From: CAVYXA01 sp963846775
GTDB lineage: Bacteria > Verrucomicrobiota > Verrucomicrobiia > Chthoniobacterales > UBA10450
NCBI GenBank assembly: GCA_963846775.1
Contig: CAWJXB010000006.1
Span: 558,001-622,000 of the forward strand
Direction: 5' to 3'
Length of the DNA stretch: 64,000 bases
The notes beneath the pieces are model-generated. The model did not search any database. It saw only the letters and a list, made by a program, of their open reading frames with translations, and was not told where the DNA came from. Positions 8,230 to 15,501 of this stretch are shown piece by piece. The translations under genes were made by a program, and so were the position numbers. Each line of letters opens with the position of its first letter. The stretch's first letter is position 1.

Positions 8230-8529
8230 TTAGGCCGCCTTTTTCTCAGCTTCTTTCTTCGGTTTCTTCGCCGTCTTCTTCTCGGCCTTCTTCTCACGGT
8301 CGATCAACTTCACATTCGAGATGTGAATTGGCCCTTCCCGCTCCGCGATTTTGCCGCTCGGGTTATCCTGCGATTTACGAAGGTGTTTCTTGATGATCCG
8401 CACGCCTTCGACCAACACGCGCTGCTTGCTCGACATCACGGCCAGAATTTTGCCTTGGGAACCTCTGAAGTTCCCCGAAATCACTTCGACCTGGTCGCCC
8501 TTCTTCACATGAAATTTCGTTCGGTTCAT
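8230..8529 (-). CDS. rplX: 50S ribosomal protein L24 with Lys-rich tail
   Basis: L24 is an assembly initiator of the 50S subunit. The KOW motif is clear (KKGDQVEVISGNFRGSQGKI), followed by VEGVRIIKKHLRKSQ. The last 23 or so residues are almost only Lys, Glu and Ala. A 115-base gap holding a palindrome separates it from rplN upstream, which is unusual in this operon. Confidence 0.97.
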   Translation of the reverse strand: MNRTKFHVKKGDQVEVISGNFRGSQGKILAVMSSKQRVLVEGVRIIKKHLRKSQDNPSGKIAEREGPIHISNVKLIDREKKAEKKTAKKPKKEAEKKAA

Positions 8530-8530
8530 A

Positions 8531-8644
8531 AAATGACGAATGACGAATGACCAAGCCCGAAGGAATGACGAATGGTCAAATGACGAAAACCTGCGGCAGT
8601 GCTATTTGCCCCTTCGCGCTTCGTCATTCGCGCTTCGTCATTCA
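8531..8644. repeat. Word palindrome 1 (word ATGACGA) between rplN and rplX
   Basis: The left part has tandem copies of ATGACGA and AATGACGAA (8532-8550, again at 8563-8576). The right part has the reverse complement (TTCGTCATTCGCGCTTCGTCATT, 8616-8640 region). A transcript could fold into a long imperfect stem. No T tract follows, so it is not a typical terminator. The same word recurs at 13452-13500 and in part at 56880-56930. Confidence 0.7.
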
Positions 8645-9010
8645 TCATAACACCTCCGGCGCCAGCGAAACGATCTTCATGAAATTGCGCTCCCGCAGTT
8701 CGCGCGCGACCGGCCCAAAAATTCGGGTCCCGCGCGGATTCAAATCCTTGTCGATGATCACAATCGCATTGTTATCGAACCGGAGCAGAGAGCCGTCGTC
8801 GCGTTTGATCGGCTGTTTCGTCCGCACTAAAACCGCACGCACAACCTCGCCTTTCTTCACCGTTCCAGTCGCGCTCGCTTCTTTCACGTTCGCCGTGATG
8901 ACGTCTCCCACGCGCGCATAAAGCGTCCGTTTCCCGATCACGCCGATCATCGTCGCCATCCGCGCGCCGGTATTGTCCGCCACATCCAATCTGGATCGAA
9001 TCTGTACCAT
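8645..9010 (-). CDS. rplN: 50S ribosomal protein L14
   Basis: L14 lies at the subunit interface. The 121-residue protein shows the family pattern: RSRLDVADNTGARMATMIGV, GDVITANVKEA, VVRAVLVRTKQP and FDNNAIVIIDKDLNPRGTRI. The start and length are normal. It follows rpsQ by 13 bases and is separated from rplX by a palindrome-filled gap. Confidence 0.98.
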   Translation of the reverse strand: MVQIRSRLDVADNTGARMATMIGVIGKRTLYARVGDVITANVKEASATGTVKKGEVVRAVLVRTKQPIKRDDGSLLRFDNNAIVIIDKDLNPRGTRIFGPVARELRERNFMKIVSLAPEVL

Positions 9011-9023
9011 CGAAATCTCTCTC

Positions 9024-9353
9024 TTACTTCTGAAGCACCTCGATCAGCCGCCACCGTTTCAACTTGCTCAGCGGCCGCGTCTCCATGATCCGCACCGTGT
9101 CGCCGGTCTTGGCTTTGTTCTGTTCGTCGTGCACGTAAAACTTCTTCATTTGCTTAACAATTTTGCCAAAGCGGGCATGCGGCACCCGCGTGACCGTGCG
9201 CACCACGATCGTCTTATTCATCCGGTCGGAGATCACTTCGCCGGTTCGCGTCTTGCGTCGGGGGCGCGTGACCGATACCGGCAACGGCGGCGGCGTGGCA
9301 ACTGAGTGCTCGCGCCGGAGCGCAGCGGAGGCAGGTTGATCTTGTTCGTCCAT
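9024..9353 (-). CDS. rpsQ: 30S ribosomal protein S17
   Basis: S17 is a primary 16S-binding protein. The core runs from RRKTRTGEVISDRMNKTIVV to KLKRWRLIEVLQK. About 30 residues precede it (MDEQDQPASAALRREH and a Pro-rich linker), making 109 residues against about 85 in E. coli. The ATG lies 6 bases after rpmC, so the extension is probably real. Confidence 0.96.
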   Translation of the reverse strand: MDEQDQPASAALRREHSVATPPPLPVSVTRPRRKTRTGEVISDRMNKTIVVRTVTRVPHARFGKIVKQMKKFYVHDEQNKAKTGDTVRIMETRPLSKLKRWRLIEVLQK

Positions 9354-9359
9354 AGAAAA

Positions 9360-9563
9360 CTATTTCTGGGGCCCTTGGTTAGTGCGCTGGGTCAGCACCG
9401 TTTCAATCCGCGCCACATCGCGCCGGACCAGACGCAATCGGCTCGGTTGCTCCAGCTGGCCGCTCTGCTGTTGTAAGCGGAGATGCAACCGTTCCTGGCG
9501 CAAATCGCGGCGCTTGGTCAGCAACTCCTCCGTGCTCATCTCGCTGATTTCCTTCATCTTCAT
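9360..9563 (-). CDS. rpmC: 50S ribosomal protein L29
   Basis: L29 lies at the peptide tunnel exit near L23. The 67-residue helical protein begins MKMKEISEMSTEELLTKRRD and has an LRQERLHLRLQQQSGQLEQP helix and VRRDVARIETVLTQR, matching the family. It lies between rplP and rpsQ as usual; the gap to rplP is 2 bases. Confidence 0.96.
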   Translation of the reverse strand: MKMKEISEMSTEELLTKRRDLRQERLHLRLQQQSGQLEQPSRLRLVRRDVARIETVLTQRTNQGPQK

Positions 9564-9565
9564 GT

Positions 9566-9991
9566 CTAGGCCGCCCTCACGTGGTGCCGTGTTAAAAACT
9601 TGGTCCGCACCGGCAGTTTATCCGCCGCCAGCCGCAGCGATTCGCGCGCGACCGATTCCGGCACGCCATCCAATTCAAACAAAATATTCCCCGGTCGCAC
9701 CGTCGCGACCCAAAACTCCGGTTGACCTTTGCCCTTGCCCATTCGCGTTTCGGGCGGACGCGCTGTGACCGATTTGTCCGGGAAAATCCGTATCCACAGT
9801 TTGCCCTTGCGCTTCATATTGCGCGTTAGCGCCACGCGCGCAGCTTCCAACTGCGTGTTCGTGATCCACGCCCGCTCGAGCGTTTGCAGCCCAAACTCGC
9901 CAAAATCGATCCTCAGATTACGCGAAGCCGTTCCCTTCCGGCTTCCCCGCTGGGACTTGCGATACTTCACGCGTTTCGGCATCAATGGCAT
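9566..9991 (-). CDS. rplP: 50S ribosomal protein L16
   Basis: L16 organises the A-site region of the 50S subunit. The 141-residue protein has MPKRVKYRKSQRGSRKG, RVALTRNMKRKGKLWIRIFP and TRMGKGKGQPEFWVATVRPG. There are two candidate starts, at 9991 and 9982; both give a plausible N-terminus. It lies between rpsC and rpmC. Confidence 0.98.
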   Translation of the reverse strand: MPLMPKRVKYRKSQRGSRKGTASRNLRIDFGEFGLQTLERAWITNTQLEAARVALTRNMKRKGKLWIRIFPDKSVTARPPETRMGKGKGQPEFWVATVRPGNILFELDGVPESVARESLRLAADKLPVRTKFLTRHHVRAA

Positions 9992-10002
9992 AACAAATCT
10001 CC

Positions 10003-10692
10003 TTAAACTTCAGCAGGTTGCGGTTCCGGTTGCGATGCGGGTCCCGGTGATGAAGACGGGGCCTCGGCTTCTTGTTTCCGGCAAATCCAGCATTTTACTC
10101 CGATTTTCCCGTAAACCGTGTTCGCTTCTGCAAATCCATAATCGATCGGGGTGCGCAAGGTGTGGAGCGGAATCTTTCCCTCGCGGTACCACTCCGAGCG
10201 TGAAATTTCCGCTCCATTCAACCGACCCGAGCAGCGCAGCTTGATTCCTTCCGCGCCGAAGTCCATTGCCGTCTGCACGGCCTTTTTCATGGCCCGGCGA
10301 TAGGCAATTCGACGTTCGATTTGCAGCGCCACGTTTTCCGCGACCAATTGCGCGTCGAGCTCCGGCTGTTTGATCTCCTGGATGTCGATCTTGATTTGTT
10401 TTCCCTGCGCCATCTTTGAAATCTCTTCCGTCATTTTCTCGATCTCGGCGCCTTTGCGTCCGATCACAATACCGGGACGGGCAGTGAAAATCGTCACCCG
10501 GATGCTGTTCCAGGCGCGCTCAATCACAATCTTCGAGACCGCGGCGAACTGGAGTTTTTTCTTCACGTAATTGCGAATCTCCAGATCGCTGTGCAAAAAC
10601 GCGGGTAACTCCTGCGGCGACGCGTACCAGCGCGAACGCCAGTCGCGGTTCACGCTCAGCCGAAATCCGATTGGGTTAACTTTTTGTCCCAT
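10003..10692 (-). CDS. rpsC: 30S ribosomal protein S3
   Basis: S3 lines the mRNA entry channel. The 229-residue protein begins MGQKVNPIGFRLSVNRDWRS, has the KH motif (VTIFTARPGIVIGRKGAEIE) and the C-terminal domain with GIKLRCSGRLNGAEISRSE and KIPLHTLRTPIDYGFAEA. A Pro/Glu/Ser-rich end of about 20 residues follows. A palindrome-filled gap separates it from rplV. Confidence 0.98.
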   Translation of the reverse strand: MGQKVNPIGFRLSVNRDWRSRWYASPQELPAFLHSDLEIRNYVKKKLQFAAVSKIVIERAWNSIRVTIFTARPGIVIGRKGAEIEKMTEEISKMAQGKQIKIDIQEIKQPELDAQLVAENVALQIERRIAYRRAMKKAVQTAMDFGAEGIKLRCSGRLNGAEISRSEWYREGKIPLHTLRTPIDYGFAEANTVYGKIGVKCWICRKQEAEAPSSSPGPASQPEPQPAEV

Positions 10693-10705
10693 AACAAAAT
10701 CTTTA

Positions 10706-10790
10706 AGTGATGGAGCGATGAAGTGCCGGCGTGATGTGATGAGGCGCGTAATGGAAGGCCATTACTCCATTACTCCAACACTCCATTACC
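10706..10790. repeat. Word palindrome 2 (word AATGGAGT) between rplV and rpsC
   Basis: The left part carries degenerate copies of TGATGGAG and GTGATG; the right part carries CCATTACTCCATTACTCC and ACACTCCATTAC. The centre is a perfect 7-base stem, GTAATGG at 10748-10754 and CCATTAC at 10759-10765, with a 4-base loop. No T tract follows on either strand. Confidence 0.65.
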
Positions 10791-10809
10791 GCTCTCTCCC
10801 GTTGAGAAT

Positions 10810-11286
10810 TCATTTCTTGCTCGCCGCTTTCTTTTTCTTTGGCTTCGATTTCTTTGCCGATGCGGAGGCTGCACCTTCGCCACGCTCATCCGCTTTGGCC
10901 GCTTTTTCCGCCGCTTTTTGTTTCGCTTTTCGCGTCTCGCGCGTCTCGATCGGAATCTCGTCTGACAACACGATTCGGATATGACTTGTTCGCTTCAAAA
11001 TCCCGCTGGCGCTGCCCCGGGCTCGCGCCATGATTCGCTTAATCGTCGGGCCTTCACCGACGGTTGCTTCCTTCACGACCAAACCATCCGGCTTTAAGTT
11101 CGCGTTGTTCTCCGCGTTCGCGACCGCGCTCTTGAGCGTCTTGCCGATCAAGAACGCCGCCTTCTTGGGAGTGAAAGCGAGCAGATCGAGCGCGGCCGAA
11201 ACCGGCAGACCCTGTATCTCACGGGTAACTTCGCGCACTTTGAACGCCGAAATCCGCGCATATTTATATGTCGATCTAACTTCCAT
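10810..11286 (-). CDS. rplV: 50S ribosomal protein L22 with Lys/Ala-rich tail
   Basis: L22 lines the peptide exit tunnel. The core is clear (YKYARISAFKVREVTREIQG, KSAVANAENNANL, RIMARARGSASGILKRTSHI). About 45 residues after the usual end are rich in Ala, Lys and Glu, ending KKSKPKKKKAASKK. It is separated from rpsS by an extra gene and by a palindrome, which is unusual because rpsS-rplV is normally contiguous. Confidence 0.97.
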   Translation of the reverse strand: MEVRSTYKYARISAFKVREVTREIQGLPVSAALDLLAFTPKKAAFLIGKTLKSAVANAENNANLKPDGLVVKEATVGEGPTIKRIMARARGSASGILKRTSHIRIVLSDEIPIETRETRKAKQKAAEKAAKADERGEGAASASAKKSKPKKKKAASKK

Positions 11287-11299
11287 GGCTTTCGTCTGC

Positions 11300-11371
11300 G
11301 TTGAAGCGTTAAAACGTTGAACCGTTAAAGCGGCTCAATGCATTCCGCTTCAACCCTTCAACGGTTTAACG
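11300..11371. repeat. Word palindrome 3 (word CGTTGAA / CGTTAAA) upstream of rplV
   Basis: The left arm, 11300-11333, is made of GTTGAAGCG, GTTAAAACG, TTGAACC and GTTAAAGCGG. The right arm, 11345-11371, is CCGCTTCAACCCTTCAACGG followed by TTTAACG. The arms pair almost throughout with an 11-base loop. The same word is used at 34463-34541. Confidence 0.75.
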
Positions 11372-11377
11372 ATTTCA

Positions 11378-12145
11378 TTATTTCACACTCACATCCGGCT
11401 TCGCATCCACTTGGAGACGATCACCGACTCTAATTTTCTCTTCCTCCGAATCCATCTCTTGAATCACCGCGCCACAAATTCTCTGGCGAACATCGACCAC
11501 TCGCAGCGTTGCGATCTTTCGATCGCCGCGCATGACTCGCATCGGCATCCCGATCTTGGCGCCCTGGTTCTCGCCCAGGTTGCCGACCACAAACGACCAT
11601 TGCTCTTTCACGCTGATGACGCTGCCGTCCATCAAACTCGGCTCCGGAGCAGTCGCGTGCTCGATGGTCGATCTGGTCGCGAGCTGGTTCGCGCTGCGCA
11701 ATTGCGTTTCCACATCCATTCGCGCCTGGGCATCGCCACTCTGCGATGTTTTCAAGTAACGCAACATCGCTTCGTTCAACCGCAACGTCTGGTCACGATA
11801 CTCGTCGCGCTCTTTCTGCGTGAGCCGCAAATCGCTCACCGCCGCGAGTAATCGCTGCTCCAGCTTCGCTCGATCTTTGCTCGCCGACGCCAGCCCAAGC
11901 GCTTCCATCCGCAACTGCAAATCGGAATACTTCCGGCGAAACAATTCCGCCTCGGCATTTGATTCAGCCAGACTGCTCGTCAGTGTGCGCACCGATTCCC
12001 GGGCGATCGACAATTGCCGCCGCAATTCTTCATTTTGCGCCAGCAAGGCCGAAGCCGTTATCTCGTGCTCCGCGTTATCAATTTTGGATTCTGACAAAGA
12101 ACTATTTCCCGCATCGCTGCCGTAACAGACAAACGCGGCCCACAT
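11378..12145 (-). CDS. Coiled-coil protein with MreC-like C-terminal beta domain, inserted in the S10 operon
   Basis: Not a ribosomal protein. The 255-residue product from the ATG at 12145 has a long coiled coil (about residues 25-150, Leu/Glu/Arg heptads) and a C-terminal domain of about 75 residues (SVISVKEQWSFVVGNLGEN, then GAKIGMPMRVMRGDRKIATL). That pattern resembles the beta domains of MreC-like periplasmic proteins; this is a resemblance by eye. The frame is open further upstream through a palindrome to a TTG at 12223; those codons would add an Arg-Arg and a hydrophobic segment that looks like a signal peptide. It lies between rpsS and rplV in the same direction. Function unknown. Confidence 0.75.
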   Translation of the reverse strand: MWAAFVCYGSDAGNSSLSESKIDNAEHEITASALLAQNEELRRQLSIARESVRTLTSSLAESNAEAELFRRKYSDLQLRMEALGLASASKDRAKLEQRLLAAVSDLRLTQKERDEYRDQTLRLNEAMLRYLKTSQSGDAQARMDVETQLRSANQLATRSTIEHATAPEPSLMDGSVISVKEQWSFVVGNLGENQGAKIGMPMRVMRGDRKIATLRVVDVRQRICGAVIQEMDSEEEKIRVGDRLQVDAKPDVSVK

Positions 12146-12230
12146 GGCCAATGGCCAAATGCCAATCGCCAATTGGGTTCGGCCACCGCCGCCTCTCCTC
12201 AATTGGAAATTGGAAACTGGCAATTGGAAA
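12146..12230. repeat. Word palindrome 4 (word CCAATTGG-like) upstream of the inserted gene
   Basis: The left arm, 12146-12176, repeats GGCCAATGGCCAAATGCCAA and CGCCAATTGGG. The right arm, 12200-12230, repeats CAATTGGAAATTGGAAACTGG and CAATTGG. The arms are complementary with mismatches around a 24-base loop. The minus strand through this element is open in the frame of the downstream gene. Confidence 0.7.
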
Positions 12231-12235
12231 TCTCT

Positions 12236-12514
12236 CTACTTCGTCACCTTCGCCGTATGGGCGCCGTGTTTCTTAAACACGCGCGTTGGCGAAAACTCAC
12301 CGAGTTTGTGGCCCACCATGTTTTCGGTAACGAAAACGGATTGAAAGTTCTTTCCGTTATGAACCAAAAACGTGTGGCCGACAAAATCCGGCGTCACCAT
12401 CGAGCGACGCGACCAGGTTTTAATCGCTTTTTTTGCGCTCGAAGCATTCATCTTGTCGATCTTCTCCAGAAGATGCGACTCAACGAAGGGTCCTTTCTTC
12501 AACGATCTAGCCAT
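12236..12514 (-). CDS. rpsS: 30S ribosomal protein S19
   Basis: S19 forms a head complex with S13. The 92-residue product begins MARSLKKGPFVESHLLEKID and contains SRRSMVTPDFVGHTFLVHNG and VGHKLGEFSPTRVF. The frame is open 25 codons upstream, but this part is translated palindrome and does not match the family. It follows rplB across a palindrome gap. Confidence 0.98.
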   Translation of the reverse strand: MARSLKKGPFVESHLLEKIDKMNASSAKKAIKTWSRRSMVTPDFVGHTFLVHNGKNFQSVFVTENMVGHKLGEFSPTRVFKKHGAHTAKVTK

Positions 12515-12530
12515 AAATTGCAAGCAGTTT

Positions 12531-12602
12531 GTGATCCGTGATCGGTGATCAGTGAACGGACAATTCTGCCACCGCTCATCACCGATCACTATTCTTGATC
12601 AC
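12531..12602. repeat. Word palindrome 5 (word GTGATCGGTGATCA) between rplB and rpsS
   Basis: The left arm, 12531-12555, is GTGATCCGTGATCGGTGATC plus AGTGA. The right arm, 12577-12602, holds TCATCACCGATCACTA and TTGATCAC. It covers the rplB stop codon (TGA on the minus strand, 12599-12601). No T tract follows. Confidence 0.75.
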
Positions 12603-13447
12603 GTCGCCTTCTTACCTTTTCTCCTTTCCAAAATAAATCGGTCACTCGGTTTACGTTTTGCACGCGTCTTGAATCCCTTGGCCAACTGCCCCCACGGACT
12701 GACCGGATGATGCCGGCCACCACCGCCCTTCGACTTGCCCTGGCCACCTCCCATCGGGTGATCGATTGGGTTCATCGCCATACCGCGTACATGCGGGCGC
12801 CGCCCCTGCCAGCGTGTGCGCCCGGCTTTCCCGCTCGAAACGTTCATATGATCGACATTCCCAACCTGTCCGATTGTTGCGAAACAGTTCTCGTGAATCC
12901 GGCGGATCTCGCCCGACGGCATTTTCACCAGCGCGTAGCCGCCTTCCAGGTTGTTGAGTATCGCCTGCTGTCCGGCGCTGCGGGCGACCTGGCCGCCGCG
13001 TCCCGGCATCAATTCGATGTTGTGAATGTTTGCGCCCAACGGGATCGCGCGAAGCGGGAGCGCGTTGCCGATGTCGGGTGCGACATCGTCCCCTGCCGCG
13101 ACGGTCGATCCGACCCGCAGCCCGTTTGGGGCGAGAATGTAACTAAACTCGCCATCGGCATATTTGATCAGAGCGATCCGGGCCGAACGATTCGGATCGT
13201 ACTCGATCCCGATCACTTCCGCCGACACGCCGCGCTTGGCCCGTTTGAAATCGACCTTGCGATAATGCTGTTTGTGTCCGCCTCCGATGTGCCGCGAAGT
13301 CAGCCGGCCGTAATTGTTGCGCCCGCCGGTTTTCTTCCTCGGCTCAGTCAGGCTGCGGTGCGGCTTCCACTTCGTCACCTCGTCAAAAGCCGGAAGCGAC
13401 TTGAACCGCTGCGTCGGGGTAAGTGGGCGATAACTTTTCAGTGGCAT
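12599..13447 (-). CDS. rplB: 50S ribosomal protein L2
   Basis: L2 is needed for subunit association and peptidyl transfer. The 282-residue protein begins MPLKSYRPLTPTQRFKSLPA and contains GRNNYGRLTSRHIGGGHKQ, GRGGQVARSAGQQAIL and the active-region signature HVRGMAMNPIDHPMGGGQGK. It ends FILERRKGKKAT. Normal length. Its stop lies inside a palindrome. Confidence 0.99.
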   Translation of the reverse strand: MPLKSYRPLTPTQRFKSLPAFDEVTKWKPHRSLTEPRKKTGGRNNYGRLTSRHIGGGHKQHYRKVDFKRAKRGVSAEVIGIEYDPNRSARIALIKYADGEFSYILAPNGLRVGSTVAAGDDVAPDIGNALPLRAIPLGANIHNIELMPGRGGQVARSAGQQAILNNLEGGYALVKMPSGEIRRIHENCFATIGQVGNVDHMNVSSGKAGRTRWQGRRPHVRGMAMNPIDHPMGGGQGKSKGGGGRHHPVSPWGQLAKGFKTRAKRKPSDRFILERRKGKKAT

Positions 13448-13451
13448 AGTA

Positions 13452-13516
13452 AAAATGACGAAAATTCGTGCTTCGCCATTCCTTCGTCATTCGTCATTCG
13501 CGCTTGGTTATTCCTT
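13452..13516. repeat. Word palindrome 6 (word ATGACGAA) between rplW and rplB
   Basis: The left arm is AAATGACGAAAATTCG from 13453. The right side carries CCTTCGTCATTCGTCATTCG (13481-13500) followed by related GCGCTTGGTTATTCC. The word is the same as in palindrome 1, so two copies of one word occur in the same operon. The element is shorter and more degenerate on its left side. Confidence 0.6.
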
Positions 13517-13517
13517 C

Positions 13518-13796
13518 TCATACGAGATCGATTTTCTCGCCTTCCTTCAAAGTGACGATTGCCTTCTTCCAATGCGAACGCCGACCGAGCGGGCCGCGGA
13601 CGCGCTTCTCTTTCCCCGCGTAGTTGCACGTATTCACATCGACAACCTGCTTCTGGAACAAGCGCTGGACCGCTTGCTTGATCTGGATCTTGTTCGCGCG
13701 AGGATTCACCCGAAAAACATACTTGTTCTGTTTCTCGCTCATCAGCGTCGATTTCTCCGTCAACGACGCGGTTTGGATAATGTCGTGGTCGTTCAT
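13518..13796 (-). CDS. rplW: 50S ribosomal protein L23
   Basis: L23 sits at the tunnel exit and docks SRP and trigger factor. The 92-residue protein shows SLTEKSTLMSEKQNKYVFRV, ANKIQIKQAVQRLF and RSHWKKAIVTLKEGEKIDL. The start overlaps the rplD stop by 4 bases, so the two are probably coupled. Confidence 0.97.
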   Translation of the reverse strand: MNDHDIIQTASLTEKSTLMSEKQNKYVFRVNPRANKIQIKQAVQRLFQKQVVDVNTCNYAGKEKRVRGPLGRRSHWKKAIVTLKEGEKIDLV

Positions 13797-14401
13797 GAAA
13801 TCCTTTCCGCCAATTTCTCAAGCGCTTTTTGCGTGACTAAAATTTTCTCAAACACCAGTAGTTGCTCCGTGTTCACGTCCGAAGCCGTCGCCAGTTTCAC
13901 CGGCTTCACATTACGCGCGGACTTGAATGTGTTGTCGTCGAATGAATCGGAAACGATCAGCACTTTCTCGGCATCCGTCTGTTTTCTGAGGAGAGCGACA
14001 AACGACTTTGTTTTCAGTTCCGGCACCACAAATGTGTCGATCGTGAGAACATCGCCGGCTTTGATCCGCTCGCTCAGCGCTTTGCGAAACGCCAGTTGCC
14101 GCACCGATTTGGAAACTTTCTTGGAATAATCGTGCGGTTTCGGTCCGAACACGACTCCACCGCCACGCCAGAGCGGCGAAGATTTGTAGCCGGCGCGTGC
14201 CCGGCCCGTCCCTTTTTGCCGCCACGGTTTCGCGCCCGAGAGATCGACTTCCGCTTTCGTCTTGGTATTCGCACTGCCCGAACGGCGCGCCGCCCGCATC
14301 GCGACAACCACATCGTGGACGGCCTGCGTTCCGCGACCGTCCTCGATAATGTCGATCTTCGCCTCTTTCGCCGCGGCTTTGGTCAAAACTTTCGCGCTCA
14401 T
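13793..14401 (-). CDS. rplD: 50S ribosomal protein L4
   Basis: L4 lines the exit tunnel and in E. coli regulates the S10 operon. The 202-residue protein shows KPWRQKGTGRARAGYKSSPL and WRGGGVVFGPKPHDYSKKV. There is a gap-free link to both neighbours: 4-base overlaps with rplC upstream and rplW downstream. Confidence 0.98.
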   Translation of the reverse strand: MSAKVLTKAAAKEAKIDIIEDGRGTQAVHDVVVAMRAARRSGSANTKTKAEVDLSGAKPWRQKGTGRARAGYKSSPLWRGGGVVFGPKPHDYSKKVSKSVRQLAFRKALSERIKAGDVLTIDTFVVPELKTKSFVALLRKQTDAEKVLIVSDSFDDNTFKSARNVKPVKLATASDVNTEQLLVFEKILVTQKALEKLAERIS

Positions 14402-15144
14402 TTCTTCTCGGCTCCTGCTTCCTTCGCCGGCTCAGATTTCTTTGCGGAGGCAGGCTTCTTCGGGGCCGCGGCTTTGTCATGCTTGGCGTGCGCCTGATGC
14501 TCCGCGATTTGCGCGGCCGGATTCTTAATGGCCGGACGAACGACGACGTAGCTTCCATTCGCGCCCGGCACCGCGCCGCTAACCAAAATGATCTTCTCCG
14601 TCTCGCGGACCTGCATCACTTGGAGGTTTTGCACAGTTACGCGCTCATCGCCAAGATGACCCGGCATGCCCATGTTTTTCCAAATCCGCCCCGGTGTGGA
14701 ACGATTCCCGATTGCGCCATTGCGCCGATGCGTCTTCGATCCATGCGCCGCACCTTGCCCGTCGAAATTGTGTTTCTTCATCACGCCCTGAAATCCTTTG
14801 CCCTTCGATCGACCGATCACATCCACATAATCGCCCGGCTGAAACTGCGTGACGCTCAAATTGATCTCGCCGTCCGGCAGATTGCTCTCGAGCCGAAACT
14901 CGCGCACAAATCTCTTCGGTTCGACGCCGGCTTTCTTAAACTCGCCGAGCATCGCCTTCGAAACGCGCGATTCTTTTTGCCCAGCGAACCCGACTTTGAC
15001 CGCCGAATAACCGTCATTCTCCGCAGTGATGCGACGAACCAAGACGTTATCCCCCGCCGCAATCACGGTCACAGGACGCATCCGACCATTGGCGTCGTAA
15101 ACGCTGGTCATCCCAATTTTTTGTCCTAGTAACCCGATGCTCAT
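14398..15144 (-). CDS. rplC: 50S ribosomal protein L3 with Ala/Lys-rich tail
   Basis: L3 is an early assembly protein near the peptidyl transferase centre. The core includes MSIGLLGQKIGMTSVYDANG, SKGKGFQGVMKKHNFDGQGA and STPGRIWKNMGMPGHLGDER. About 40 residues after the normal end are rich in Ala, Lys, Pro and Glu. The rplC-rpsJ gap is 45 bases with a faint inverted repeat (GGAGT and ACTCC). Confidence 0.98.
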   Translation of the reverse strand: MSIGLLGQKIGMTSVYDANGRMRPVTVIAAGDNVLVRRITAENDGYSAVKVGFAGQKESRVSKAMLGEFKKAGVEPKRFVREFRLESNLPDGEINLSVTQFQPGDYVDVIGRSKGKGFQGVMKKHNFDGQGAAHGSKTHRRNGAIGNRSTPGRIWKNMGMPGHLGDERVTVQNLQVMQVRETEKIILVSGAVPGANGSYVVVRPAIKNPAAQIAEHQAHAKHDKAAAPKKPASAKKSEPAKEAGAEKK

Positions 15145-15189
15145 AATAGTTTGGAGTGCTGAAATGCAATCCGGTCATGACTCCATTCT

Positions 15190-15501
15190 TTAAATCTTGA
15201 TCGTAATGTCCACGCCGGCGGGCAGGTTCAGTTTCTTCAGCTCATCCACGGTTTTGGCGGTCGGCTCGATGATGTCGAGCAGCCGTTTGTGGGTCCGAAT
15301 TTCAAATTGGTCCATCGATTTCTTATCGACGTGCGGAGACCGGTTCACCGTGAACTTTTCGATAATCGTCGGCAACGGAATCGGCCCGGCTACGCGCGCG
15401 CCGGTGCGCTTCGCGGTCTCGACAATCTCGACGGCGGATTGATCCAGCATGCGGTGATCGAACGCCTTTAAACGAATCCGAATTTTCTGGCCGTTGCTCA
15501 C
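15190..15501 (-). CDS. rpsJ: 30S ribosomal protein S10
   Basis: S10 is in the 30S head and doubles as NusE in antitermination. The 103-residue protein begins MSNGQKIRIRLKAFDHRMLD and contains RTGARVAGPIPLPTIIEKFT and RTHKRLLDIIEPTAKTVDEL. The start overlaps the fusA stop by 4 bases, so tuf, which often lies between them, is absent. Confidence 0.98.
   Translation of the reverse strand: MSNGQKIRIRLKAFDHRMLDQSAVEIVETAKRTGARVAGPIPLPTIIEKFTVNRSPHVDKKSMDQFEIRTHKRLLDIIEPTAKTVDELKKLNLPAGVDITIKI

Noticed and set aside
8531..12602. Word palindromes as factor-independent terminators inside the ribosomal operon
   Set aside because: The stems are not followed by T tracts, and strong termination between essential co-transcribed genes is unlikely.
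12707..13555. 282-codon open frame on the plus strand
   Set aside because: Antisense shadow of rplB; no family features.
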